From: Acidaminococcus fermentans_A
GTDB taxonomy: Bacteria; Bacillota; Negativicutes; Acidaminococcales; Acidaminococcaceae
Direction: 5' to 3'
Length of the DNA stretch: 64,000 nucleotides
Assembly: GCF_052216985.1 (NCBI RefSeq)
Contig: NZ_JBQOUY010000001.1
Coordinates: forward strand, 225,075 to 289,074
Position numbers and translations under genes: made by a program. The notes under the pieces were generated by a model. The model had not been told where the DNA came from. It saw nothing but the letters and a program-made list of their open reading frames with translations, and searched no databases. Below, one piece after another: positions 44,997 to 54,250 of the stretch. Position 1 is the first letter of the stretch, and each line of letters starts with the position of its first letter.

Positions 44997-47706
44997 GACT
45001 CATCCCCGCATGCGCGGGGTCCACATATTCGCTGGAATCGATATTTTTAATCACATAGGATCATCCCCGCATGCGCGGGGTCCACTTTACGTGAGCCGCA
45101 TAGAATCGAGATGAACGAGGATCATCCCCGCATGCGCGGGGTCCACCATTTCCTGACTCTACGGGTTTCCTTCTTACCAGGATCATCCCCGCATGCGCGG
45201 GGTCCACGTCTGGAGTCTTCTCTGTCAAGCAGTTCCTGAAGGATCATCCCCGCATGCGCGGGGTCCACAGAGACCTGAAAGCGGCGCTCAGCCGGGCACA
45301 AGGATCATCCCCGCATGCGCGGGGTCCACTAGTCGGTCAAGCTGGCCACGGCGTCCTGGGCGGGATCATCCCCGCATGCGCGGGGTCCACCGATTTGTTC
45401 TCTGGTCATTTCGGTCTTCATGAGGATCATCCCCGCATGCGCGGGGTCCACCAGCCCCGATGTACTGGCTGCCGTTGACGTAGGGGATCATCCCCGCATG
45501 CGCGGGGTCCACCAAGATCAAAACGATTGAAAACAGTATAAGCAAGGATCATCCCCGCATGCGCGGGGTCCACGTGGTGCCTGCCCACAGCTGGTTAGGA
45601 TTCTGAGGATCATCCCCGCATGCGCGGGGTCCACTCTGGCTTTTGAGATAAATAATGTGGTTTCTGAGGATCATCCCCGCATGCGCGGGGTCCACAAATA
45701 CCTTTTAACTTCTTCATAGATGCTCCTGGGATCATCCCCGCATGCGCGGGGTCCACTAGCTGTAAAATTACCTAACGGAAAACTTCAAAGGATCATCCCC
45801 GCATGCGCGGGGTCCACAGTTTGGCCTTCCACCTGGTAGCAAGCACGATAGGATCATCCCCGCATGCGCGGGGTCCACTCGCCGTGATAGATTGCGTCGT
45901 CCATGTTCCAGGATCATCCCCGCATGCGCGGGGTCCACGAGGTCTTGAACAACATGAGAATGGAAATCTCAGGATCATCCCCGCATGCGCGGGGTCCACG
46001 TTTTCAGTTCTACCGGCTTCCCCAGCAGATAGGGATCATCCCCGCATGCGCGGGGTCCACTCGCCGTGATAGATTGCGTCGTCCATGTTCCAGGATCATC
46101 CCCGCATGCGCGGGGTCCACTGTCAGCCATCGGCGCAGCTCCTCTTCGAGAAAGGATCATCCCCGCATGCGCGGGGTCCACGAAGAAATTGCCAACGTGA
46201 TTGATCGTTTACGAGGATCATCCCCGCATGCGCGGGGTCCACGACTGCATGACCGACACCGAAGCAGGGTTTTAAGGATCATCCCCGCATGCGCGGGGTC
46301 CACATATGTAGACGTAGCATCCCACACCGGGCATAAGGATCATCCCCGCATGCGCGGGGTCCACCGATGGTCAAAAACACCATGACCGGGTTTACCGGGA
46401 TCATCCCCGCATGCGCGGGGTCCACCTGTCAATCTGTCTATTTGATTTTTCAATTTCAGGATCATCCCCGCATGCGCGGGGTCCACCGCTTGATAGGCTT
46501 CCGGAAGAGTTTGGAAGCGGGATCATCCCCGCATGCGCGGGGTCCACCGTTCGTGGCGTCTGGCGGATACTCCATTATCAGGATCATCCCCGCATGCGCG
46601 GGGTCCACGAGGCTGGCCAGTGCAAGCTGGCGCTGACAAAAGGATCATCCCCGCATGCGCGGGGTCCACTCAAATCGCAGCCTTTTGAGCTGTTTTAGTT
46701 GAGGATCATCCCCGCATGCGCGGGGTCCACCGTTCGTGGCGTCTGGCGGATACTCCATTATCAGGATCATCCCCGCATGCGCGGGGTCCACCTTCTTCAA
46801 CCAGCTGTTTCAGCTCTTTCATCGGGATCATCCCCGCATGCGCGGGGTCCACAGACGGCTGTGACCGCTGCTGTCCAGGCCTACAGGATCATCCCCGCAT
46901 GCGCGGGGTCCACCAGGTGGCAGTAAGAGCTATTTCGTGCCGGAGAGGATCATCCCCGCATGCGCGGGGTCCACTGCAGCAGGTTGGCATGGGCTTCGGC
47001 AGCCAGAGGATCATCCCCGCATGCGCGGGGTCCACAAGGTACGGTAATATTTCCGGCCTCTGAGTGTGGGATCATCCCCGCATGCGCGGGGTCCACCATG
47101 GCGTAGATCGTCTGGCGTCCCCGCTGGAAGGATCATCCCCGCATGCGCGGGGTCCACTACATCAGTGACCAAATATGGAATCAAGGCGAAGGATCATCCC
47201 CGCATGCGCGGGGTCCACTTTTTGCTCGGTGTCCAAAAAAATCGCCTCCTAGGATCATCCCCGCATGCGCGGGGTCCACGTAATTTTGGCGGAAATACAT
47301 CTTCCAGTTTAAGGATCATCCCCGCATGCGCGGGGTCCACAAATCAGTGTGTTGCGATCGCGGGAAGTGTTGGGGATCATCCCCGCATGCGCGGGGTCCA
47401 CCTTACCGCCTGGACAATCTTATTACTGTAAGCAGGATCATCCCCGCATGCGCGGGGTCCACACATCGTCAACCCGGAAGGCATCCAGGTCTTCGGGATC
47501 ATCCCCGCATGCGCGGGGTCCACTCCAGAGAGGAATTGTCGAGGCTCCTGAAGATAGGATCATCCCCGCATGCGCGGGGTCCACATCCAATAAGGAGGTG
47601 ATCATCAATGCACGAAGGGATCATCCCCGCATGCGCGGGGTCCACGATTTAGCAAAGAAAAACATAGAATATAAGAAAGGATCATCCCCGCATGCGCGGG
47701 GTCCAC
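44997..47706 (-). CRISPR. Type I-E CRISPR array, 45 repeats and 44 spacers
   Basis: The 28-nt repeat on minus begins GTGGACCCCGCGC and ends GCGGGGATGATCC, with a CCCCGC/GCGGGG stem, the type I-E form. Units are 61 bp (33-nt spacers) except two of 60 bp. The leader end is at 47706, next to cas2. The far repeat at 44997-45024 is degenerate at its end (GACT for GGAT), as expected for the oldest unit. Two spacers occur twice: 45879-45910 = 46061-46092 and 46548-46580 = 46731-46763. All other repeats look identical, so the array is likely active. Confidence 0.98.
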
Positions 47707-47744
47707 ACTAAAAAAATGCCCAAAATACGCCATTTCTCATAGCA
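47707..47744 (-). other. Short AT-rich CRISPR leader
   Basis: Only 38 bp lie between the cas2 stop and the first repeat, shorter than typical I-E leaders (60 bp or more). Functional leader sequence probably extends into the cas2 coding end. Confidence 0.6.
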
Positions 47745-48626
47745 CTACAATCCTATTTCATTTAACTTTAAAAATACCTGTTGTGTCAAGATGCAATCTG
47801 CCAATGCCCTGTGTTTCTGTTTATCCAGTCCAAAATGCTCCGCCAGGGTATTCAATTTATAATTGGACATCCCTATTAACTTTTTATGCGCCATTTTCAA
47901 CACATCGATACACGGATTTTCCGGAACAGGTAAATCACAAATTCCGCAAGCCTGCACCAGAAATCCCATATCGAATGGAACATTATAAAACAGCAGTTGC
48001 TCCCCTTCTATGAATTCCAGGAATTCTATCAGACTTTCTTTTAAAGACTCTCCCTTTTGCAGAGCTAGCTCTGTCGTAATTCCTGTAATCTGAGAAATTA
48101 CAGTTGGAACGTCTCCTGAAACGTGCACCAACTTTTCATACCGATCGATGATTTCCCCTTTTCGGACTTTTACCGCTCCGAATTCAAGAATTTCATTTTG
48201 CAGGGGATCCAATCCAGTAGTTTCTAAATCCACCACCGTATAATTGCGCAATGCTTCGAACCGATTCTGTTTAGCAGCCTTCCTTCGCAAAAAAATATGT
48301 AGCCCTGCGTTGCTTCTAACACGATTCTCATGAGAGTCATTCATCGGATTTCCCGGCAATGGATGTAGCATCAGTTTGATACCATCCAGGTCCACCGGCT
48401 TCCAGGTAGAATTCCAGGTATAGAAATCCATCCCCTGCTCATTGGCTGCATTGAAAACCATGGTTGCCTGCCCGTTCTTGAGATGCTGACAGATTCTTTT
48501 CCATAGTTCTTCACGCACTCTGGCTGAAACACGCCCTACATATACGCCCGTATTGATTTCACAGAGCCATTTTGTCAAATCACCCCGCAGGCTGGGCGGA
48601 CAATTGGTAACAGTAACCACAATCAT
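47745..48626 (-). CDS. cas2: Cas2 fused to a DnaQ-like DEDDh exonuclease
   Basis: Residues 1-95 are a type I-E Cas2 (VVTVTNCPPSLRGDLTKWL, INTGVYVGRVSARVREELW). From about 125 a 3'-5' exonuclease follows: YTVVDLETTGL (ExoI Asp-Glu), FYNVPFDMGFL (ExoII Asp), HRALADCILT (ExoIII His-Asp). Cas2-DnaQ fusions are known, e.g. in Streptococcus thermophilus I-E, where the exonuclease is thought to trim prespacer ends before integration. At 293 residues both parts look complete. The start overlaps the cas1 stop by 4 bp. Confidence 0.95.
   Translation of the reverse strand: MIVVTVTNCPPSLRGDLTKWLCEINTGVYVGRVSARVREELWKRICQHLKNGQATMVFNAANEQGMDFYTWNSTWKPVDLDGIKLMLHPLPGNPMNDSHENRVRSNAGLHIFLRRKAAKQNRFEALRNYTVVDLETTGLDPLQNEILEFGAVKVRKGEIIDRYEKLVHVSGDVPTVISQITGITTELALQKGESLKESLIEFLEFIEGEQLLFYNVPFDMGFLVQACGICDLPVPENPCIDVLKMAHKKLIGMSNYKLNTLAEHFGLDKQKHRALADCILTQQVFLKLNEIGL
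47760..47789 (-). promoter_or_regulatory. Candidate pre-crRNA promoter inside the end of cas2
   Basis: On minus, perfect TTGACA (47789-47784), 18 bp, then TTAAAT (47765-47760), within the last 15 codons of cas2. Transcription would start about 45 bp before the first repeat. The -10 matches only four of six consensus bases. Confidence 0.5.
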
Positions 48627-49573
48627 GATTTTTCTCCTGCCATCTCATGGTACTGTTTCCCATTGGCCACTTTGCCCAATCGGTTGTCCCACAGGTAGAC
48701 TGCATCCTGGATTTTTTCCTCGCCAGTTTCCGTATCCTTCAAGAGCCACTGAATATCATGGACCATTCTTTCCAGAATATGGCCCTTTACCATCTCATCT
48801 CTTACCCGATGTCGAACAGTCCGTTCCAAATCATCCACATTTTGAGCAGCTGCTTCAAAGGCAACCGGAATGGTTATCTCTGCTTTATACAAATCAGCAA
48901 TATCATAAACAAAGGAACAGTCATGTCCTACATGAACAAATCCCAGACCAGGAGAACATCCCAAAGCGGCTATCACTGCATGCGCTAATCCATAGAGACA
49001 GGCATGTCCCATGGAAAGAGCTTTGTTCACGGTATCACTGGCTTCAAAATTTTCCGGGTTATAATCTCTTCCATTCCATGGCACATTCCACTTCTTGGAA
49101 CACTCCCGATACACATTTCGGATGCGGCTGCCTTCCCGACCACGAAGTTGCTGCAACGTTAGTGTGGACACATCTTCGTGAGGGAAGCGCAGCTGATACA
49201 TTTTTCTCACCACCTCCAAATGAAGCCTCTGGTTGCTGACCCGTCTGGCCTGCTCCACCAACATTCCGGAACGGTGAGTCAGGGGATGGCCGCTGGCATA
49301 ATAGCGCACCCCATGTTCCCCGGTCCAGACAACAGTGACACCGGCATCACCAATCAATTCCATGGCCCGATGAGAAACATCCGTGCCGGGTCCCAGGATC
49401 AATACAGAAACAGCAGCTGCTGGAAGATAAACGATGCCGTCTTTATCTGTTACAGTAATGGCTCCTTCTCGTCGATTGATGACCGCATGCTCCACATAAA
49501 TGAAAGTCATACGGTCTCCAATCTGCGGAAGTGCGTTCAGTTCCGGCTGTTTAATACCAGGTATATCTGTCAT
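48623..49573 (-). CDS. cas1: CRISPR integrase Cas1, type I-E
   Basis: Cas1 with Cas2 inserts new spacers at the leader. The 316-residue protein has the Cas1e start FIYVEHAVINRREGAITV and the catalytic region GLGFVHVGHDCSFVYDIADLYK, with the metal-binding His and Asp. The C-terminus is basic. It overlaps cas6e upstream and cas2 downstream by 4 bp each. Confidence 0.96.
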   Translation of the reverse strand: MTDIPGIKQPELNALPQIGDRMTFIYVEHAVINRREGAITVTDKDGIVYLPAAAVSVLILGPGTDVSHRAMELIGDAGVTVVWTGEHGVRYYASGHPLTHRSGMLVEQARRVSNQRLHLEVVRKMYQLRFPHEDVSTLTLQQLRGREGSRIRNVYRECSKKWNVPWNGRDYNPENFEASDTVNKALSMGHACLYGLAHAVIAALGCSPGLGFVHVGHDCSFVYDIADLYKAEITIPVAFEAAAQNVDDLERTVRHRVRDEMVKGHILERMVHDIQWLLKDTETGEEKIQDAVYLWDNRLGKVANGKQYHEMAGEKS

Positions 49574-50223
49574 TGGATTTTACCTGCGATAGTCATCATT
49601 CCCAGTCCATAGGCTTTACCCCGGCCGATACCTTCGGTTAATAATGCCCGGAACCTCCCCGGATCCGTGACCTGTAAGATTCCTTCAAAGGTCACAGACA
49701 GCAGGGATACTCTGTGTTTGGGTTCATAGGACTTTCGGAAAAAATATGATCGGTCCTGTACGACCTGGAATTCATCTTCATTCAGAGAAAAGCCATGTTT
49801 TTCGCTTCTGGACAGCAGCCATTTTTTCTGATATTCCGGAGTTACATGGGGATATACTTTACCCCTTTTACCCTGGGTATCCTTTCCCACCAGTACACTA
49901 TGGGTCGGAAAAGCCACCAGCCGAAAATGCCAACGGCTGCCTTCGGTGACTTTCTCCAGAAAGCCATCATATTCTTTGGTTTCCCAACTGTTTCCTTCCT
50001 GCGGAAAGCCGAACTGTTCCACAGCATGCTGCAGCATGGGTCTCTGTTCACTGACCAGAAGAAGGTATATCTTACCTCCTAATGCATCGATTCGCCAAAG
50101 CGTCCGACCTGATTCCCCAGAAAAGGCATGTTCAATGGCTCCATGGAACAAATTGGGATCAGCCAGGGCAATCATGGTTTTCCGTTTGGTAGGATCCAGT
50201 CTCATCCTTGACATATAATACAT
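49570..50223 (-). CDS. cas6e: crRNA endonuclease Cas6e
   Basis: Cuts pre-crRNA at the base of the repeat hairpin and stays bound to the crRNA. The 217 residues have two RAMP-like folds. The N-terminal active His is likely in NLFHGAIEHAF and the C-terminal Gly-rich loop is GIGRGKAYGLGMM. Start ATG at 50223 has GGAG 9 nt upstream; an in-frame GTG two codons earlier is less well placed. Confidence 0.94.
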   Translation of the reverse strand: MYYMSRMRLDPTKRKTMIALADPNLFHGAIEHAFSGESGRTLWRIDALGGKIYLLLVSEQRPMLQHAVEQFGFPQEGNSWETKEYDGFLEKVTEGSRWHFRLVAFPTHSVLVGKDTQGKRGKVYPHVTPEYQKKWLLSRSEKHGFSLNEDEFQVVQDRSYFFRKSYEPKHRVSLLSVTFEGILQVTDPGRFRALLTEGIGRGKAYGLGMMTIAGKIQ

Positions 50224-50229
50224 TCGCAC

Positions 50230-50919
50230 TCACTCCAATTCTCCAAATGCATCATGTTCCGTTTCCTGTTCCCTGGAACGTTCCACATATCCGCCTTCTT
50301 GAATATATCGATACTGATACTCACGCCGCTCCGGGTTGAAAGATACAGGTACATCTCTCAGTCGATGAAGGACTGCAGTCCCCTCCCCATCGTTTTCCAA
50401 TACCAGGCGAAGTTTCCCGGACAGACGTTTCTGTCTCCATTCCTGTACCAGCCAGGGTTCCTGCTCCAACGCTTCCCGGAGGGAACAATTCCTGATGCCC
50501 AGCACCAGCGGATAAGAAGGTGGGCACGATCTGCGCCCCAGAAAAAGGGGATAAACAGGATGAAACAAAGCATCCTGGAGTTTTTCCAAAAAGACTTTAT
50601 CTTGAAATTCCATTCCCACCAGGAATACGGCATCTGACAGATAATATCGTTTTGTTACTTCAGATTTCTCCGTTTTATCCTCCTTCCATCGAACAATTTG
50701 AAAATCATCCAAAAGAGCTCCAGGTTGATCAACTCGTATTCCCATTCTCAAATTCACTAAATCGATATTACTTTCATTTCTTGCTCTGCCTAATGCTGCT
50801 GCAAGCAATCCAATCACTCCACTTTTAGTGGGAATTTCATAAGTTCTGCGAGTACTAAATTTAGAATCATCTCCCCAGGATTGCAACGGAGCAGCAAGCC
50901 GTAAAAGGAGCGTGCTCAT
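50230..50919 (-). CDS. cas5e: Cascade subunit Cas5e
   Basis: A RAMP protein that caps the 5' handle of the crRNA in Cascade. The 229 residues begin LLLRLAAPLQSWGDDSKFSTRRT, the classic Cas5 start, followed by PTKSGVIGLLAAALGR. It overlaps the cas7e stop by 4 bp. Confidence 0.95.
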   Translation of the reverse strand: MSTLLLRLAAPLQSWGDDSKFSTRRTYEIPTKSGVIGLLAAALGRARNESNIDLVNLRMGIRVDQPGALLDDFQIVRWKEDKTEKSEVTKRYYLSDAVFLVGMEFQDKVFLEKLQDALFHPVYPLFLGRRSCPPSYPLVLGIRNCSLREALEQEPWLVQEWRQKRLSGKLRLVLENDGEGTAVLHRLRDVPVSFNPERREYQYRYIQEGGYVERSREQETEHDAFGELE

Positions 50920-52001
50920 TTTTCATTCTCCAGCTTTCCCTGCAGATAATTTTCCAGGCCGTCCAGGACAGCCGGAACTACAGCCGTTTCAACCGGTTCA
51001 GGACAGCCATCCCCCATGCCAAACGCTTTTTCGGGAGCATTATCATATTGCTGATACAGGTTATCAGCATATGCGGCAAAAGCCTTCTCAGAAGCCTTGA
51101 TATACCCTTCCTGTCCGGCTTGGACCGGTTTTTCGAAAGCACCGCACAGGTTCACGGGTTGATCTTTCCGTACTGCGATATAGATGTCATTGGGCAATGT
51201 CCGATTGGCAAACGTATTTTCCTTACCGGTAGGCATACTGTAGATAAAAGCTTCTACAAAATTCCGCACGGCCTTAGCCGTTTCTGTTCCGACAAATTTC
51301 GCCAATTGATTTACGTTTACCGTAGCAAAACGATACAAAGTAGCCGAGTTGAATTCCACTGTACCCAAATGGCCGGCTCCTGCATTATCTTCACTGGAGC
51401 AATCATCTAGAGCTGTAAAATAATCATACTCGTTGTGGACGGCATGGGTAGAGATACTATGCGCTACCTGAACAGTTGCATCATAATTTAGTTTAATTTT
51501 AGAACTTTCACCGGAATCTTCAGCAATCATACGACCAAACATAACAATATCAATTGCTGGTTTATCGCGTAATGCCATACGTAATTTCTTTTTATCAGTG
51601 ATTCCTTCCAAAGCAAGTTTTGCAAGAGATTTTACTTGTTCTTCACTAATAAAGAATAAAGCATCCGTACCTTTATCAGCACTTTTGATTTTCAACCCTG
51701 CTTTTTCAAAGGTTTTACTTGCCAACGTTTGCGCCTCATCTTCAGATAGTTCAGGCTTTCTCTCACTTATCGCTTCTTGCAGCAGGGCAACAATATGCTT
51801 AGTTCTTTTACCCAACGTCTCATCAGGATAATTTTCGTGAAAATATTGCCGAATAGCATGTTTCCAGGCCTGTGAAGAAACCCGGGCACGAGTGGTTCCC
51901 CCATAGACGGCCGTTTTCGGGCTTCCCATATCATCCCGGTTCACACAGCTGGGCGGCACCGTTTGCAAAACATGGATATCTACGTACAGATTTTCAGTCA
52001 T
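50916..52001 (-). CDS. cas7e: Cascade backbone subunit Cas7e (Cse4/CasC)
   Basis: Six copies of this protein form the crRNA-binding backbone of Cascade. The 361-residue protein has YVDIHVLQTVPPSCVNRDD, GTTRARVSSQAWKHAIR, and AHSISTHAVHNEYDYFTALDD in parts. It overlaps cse2 upstream by 8 bp and cas5e downstream by 4 bp. Confidence 0.96.
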   Translation of the reverse strand: MTENLYVDIHVLQTVPPSCVNRDDMGSPKTAVYGGTTRARVSSQAWKHAIRQYFHENYPDETLGKRTKHIVALLQEAISERKPELSEDEAQTLASKTFEKAGLKIKSADKGTDALFFISEEQVKSLAKLALEGITDKKKLRMALRDKPAIDIVMFGRMIAEDSGESSKIKLNYDATVQVAHSISTHAVHNEYDYFTALDDCSSEDNAGAGHLGTVEFNSATLYRFATVNVNQLAKFVGTETAKAVRNFVEAFIYSMPTGKENTFANRTLPNDIYIAVRKDQPVNLCGAFEKPVQAGQEGYIKASEKAFAAYADNLYQQYDNAPEKAFGMGDGCPEPVETAVVPAVLDGLENYLQGKLENEK

Positions 52002-52581
52002 GATTTTCCTCCTTATTTTTCACCTGTTTGTTGTAATAATAATCTCGTCCCCATTTTAAGCGGACAGAATTTTGATAATCCATGATCTGATATTGAAATA
52101 AATCACTAGCCAAATCCACATAATCCAGTGGAATATTTTTAGCACGCAACAATTCAATAATGTTTCGCAGATGATAAGCTAATTCAATCATATCTGAAGA
52201 AGTAGCCATTTGATTAAAACGGCGAAGGATACGTTCTTCACCATCTTGATTTCCAGTGGAAACCAGCTCTTGGATAGCTTTGCCTAAAGTCATCCCCTTT
52301 TGATTCATTGATTGAGTCTGTCCCTGCTGATGCAAAGCATACAAAGTCAATGAAGTATAGACGGCCCATTCGGCTCGGGATGGATTCTTTCCTTTTCCTT
52401 GCAATTCTTCTGGTAACTGCTCTAGGAACATCCCCCATAGTAAAGGGTTTTGCCCGGGCTGTTTTCCTACCCCATGGCGAAGCAATGCCAGTTCGGCTTT
52501 TCTATTCCCCACGGATAGCCCAGCCTGCAAATATTTAATTCTTTGGTTAACATAGTTCTTCAAAAAATTAATTGTATTCAC
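51994..52581 (-). CDS. casB: Cascade small subunit Cse2 (CasB)
   Basis: A dimer of this small helical protein stabilises the displaced DNA strand in Cascade. The 195 residues include LALLRHGVGKQPGQNPLLW and AEWAVYTSLTLYALHQQG, typical of Cse2. It overlaps cas8e by 4 bp. Base composition here is clearly more AT-rich than in the housekeeping genes. Confidence 0.93.
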   Translation of the reverse strand: MNTINFLKNYVNQRIKYLQAGLSVGNRKAELALLRHGVGKQPGQNPLLWGMFLEQLPEELQGKGKNPSRAEWAVYTSLTLYALHQQGQTQSMNQKGMTLGKAIQELVSTGNQDGEERILRRFNQMATSSDMIELAYHLRNIIELLRAKNIPLDYVDLASDLFQYQIMDYQNSVRLKWGRDYYYNKQVKNKEENHD

Positions 52582-54248
52582 TTATCATCACCCACTTTTG
52601 GATATATAGTATGAAGCTTGTGATTAAAATTAAAATCCGCAATAGGAACCGAGAAAAACTTACTAATATTATTCTTTTTATTAATAAGAATTTTCCTCCC
52701 TTTATAAGCAAGTACATCTGCTTTTCTTTCAATCAGCTCAGCAATTTGATACGCAATTGTTTTTGATGTATTCTCCCATTTCTTATATAAGTTTTGCACC
52801 GCATCAGGATCTTGTAATATAGCGCCATGAAATTCTAACAACCAAAGACGGAATGGCTCATCAATAGCTTGATAATACATAATTTCCCCATCATCCAATT
52901 TCTTTTCTTTTTCTATATCTCCACCACTTGCGATATATATCGTTGCCATTAATTGATTCAGTCCCTTAGCAACTTCTCCACATTTACTAATTTGATTTTT
53001 TATTTCTTCTTGAATTGCCCACTCTTTATTCGATACAAGAATAGGATAAAAGGTTAGAAAATCGCTACTTAAATTCATGATAGCAGAAGGATTTGGCTTA
53101 GTGTATTCTATCGCAAAGGTACGAAATTGTACTGGCTTTGTATCATCAATCACATTTTCATTCTGAAGCAATTTATACCAACTCACTATACCGGGTAAAT
53201 GAAGATTCAGTTTTGAGCCATTGCTTGATACAAAACAATTTCCAAAATCACGCCACATTTCTCTACCTGCATAAAATTTCTGCGGAGAATGCTTTTTCTT
53301 TTTTATTCTCCAAATGGTCATCTGTTCACAAAAAGCTCCATTTTCACCGACATTACTAAAATAATCTCCGCCCAAAAGGAGGAATCCTGTTACTCGACCA
53401 TTTTTCCTTTGAAGTAATAATCTTCTCGATTGTAAAGTCAATATTGATGCAAGATTATCTGGTGCCGGAATTTCCGACCGTTCATCCGCTTTAGGCATAT
53501 GTTCCCAATTCGGACTTGCTTTACCCGGCCAACTTTCTTCGCCGTCTTCCAATAATGGCATATTTAAAAGAATCGTTTCAAATAAATTTTTACCAACAGT
53601 TTCAATCATCCCAAGTTGTCCTACCCAGGAAACACCGACTGAATTTAATTTTTTACCTGCTTCTCTTGATTCTTTGGATTTTTTGCCAGAAGTATCATCA
53701 AAAGAGTTAATAAACAAGAGCCATCTTGCAGCTTCTGAATAAGACACGTATTCTTTTTCTTTTCCAGATCGATTACTAAAAATACGTAATTTATTTTCTC
53801 CTTCTGAAATATCCCCAATCAATTTACAACTTTTATAGGCAGTTCCCTTCAAATTAGGTACCTGTCCAAAAGGTCTTTTCGGATCGAACAGCCAAAATTC
53901 ATCATGATGTTCTTTAAAATAGTCCAGCACCGGTTTTTCTGGGAATTTTTCATTATTCCACAGTGCACTCCAACGATCAATGGCTGCATCCTTTGCATCT
54001 TCTAGATCATCGATAGTTGCCAGATCGTCTTTTTCTCCGTTTTCATCGACACGAGAAAAAATCGTATAAGCAACAGCAATCAGGAGACGCAACACTGCAA
54101 AATTTTGAAGGGCGTTCTCTCCTCCCAGGTCCATATATTCCTGCCCATGAAGCATGACATCCTGTAAGGAAAGGGTATCCACCTGCAAATCAGGCCGCAG
54201 CACTTTGATCCAGGGCTCATCCAACAGATTGAATTCACGTTCTTCCAT
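52578..54248 (-). CDS. casA: Cascade large subunit Cas8e (Cse1/CasA)
   Basis: Recognises the PAM and recruits Cas3. The 556-residue protein opens with EREFNLLDEPWIKVL, the Cse1 signature, and has FDPKRPFGQVPNL, ARWLLFINSFDDTSGKK and SVGVSWVGQLGMI. Two ATGs compete. The one at 54254 overlaps the cas3 stop but is 2 nt from AAGGAG; 54248 is 8 nt away and is preferred. The gene is AT-rich. Confidence 0.94.
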   Translation of the reverse strand: MEEREFNLLDEPWIKVLRPDLQVDTLSLQDVMLHGQEYMDLGGENALQNFAVLRLLIAVAYTIFSRVDENGEKDDLATIDDLEDAKDAAIDRWSALWNNEKFPEKPVLDYFKEHHDEFWLFDPKRPFGQVPNLKGTAYKSCKLIGDISEGENKLRIFSNRSGKEKEYVSYSEAARWLLFINSFDDTSGKKSKESREAGKKLNSVGVSWVGQLGMIETVGKNLFETILLNMPLLEDGEESWPGKASPNWEHMPKADERSEIPAPDNLASILTLQSRRLLLQRKNGRVTGFLLLGGDYFSNVGENGAFCEQMTIWRIKKKKHSPQKFYAGREMWRDFGNCFVSSNGSKLNLHLPGIVSWYKLLQNENVIDDTKPVQFRTFAIEYTKPNPSAIMNLSSDFLTFYPILVSNKEWAIQEEIKNQISKCGEVAKGLNQLMATIYIASGGDIEKEKKLDDGEIMYYQAIDEPFRLWLLEFHGAILQDPDAVQNLYKKWENTSKTIAYQIAELIERKADVLAYKGRKILINKKNNISKFFSVPIADFNFNHKLHTIYPKVGDDK

Positions 54249-54250
54249 TC

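Noticed and set aside
44997..47706. Self-targeting spacers against the phage remnant or housekeeping genes in the window
   Set aside because: Reading through the spacers I found no match by eye; a real search is needed before claiming either way.
45193..47711. Many short frames with repeated SSPHARGP or IIPACAGST peptides
   Set aside because: They are translations of the CRISPR repeat in three frames, not genes.
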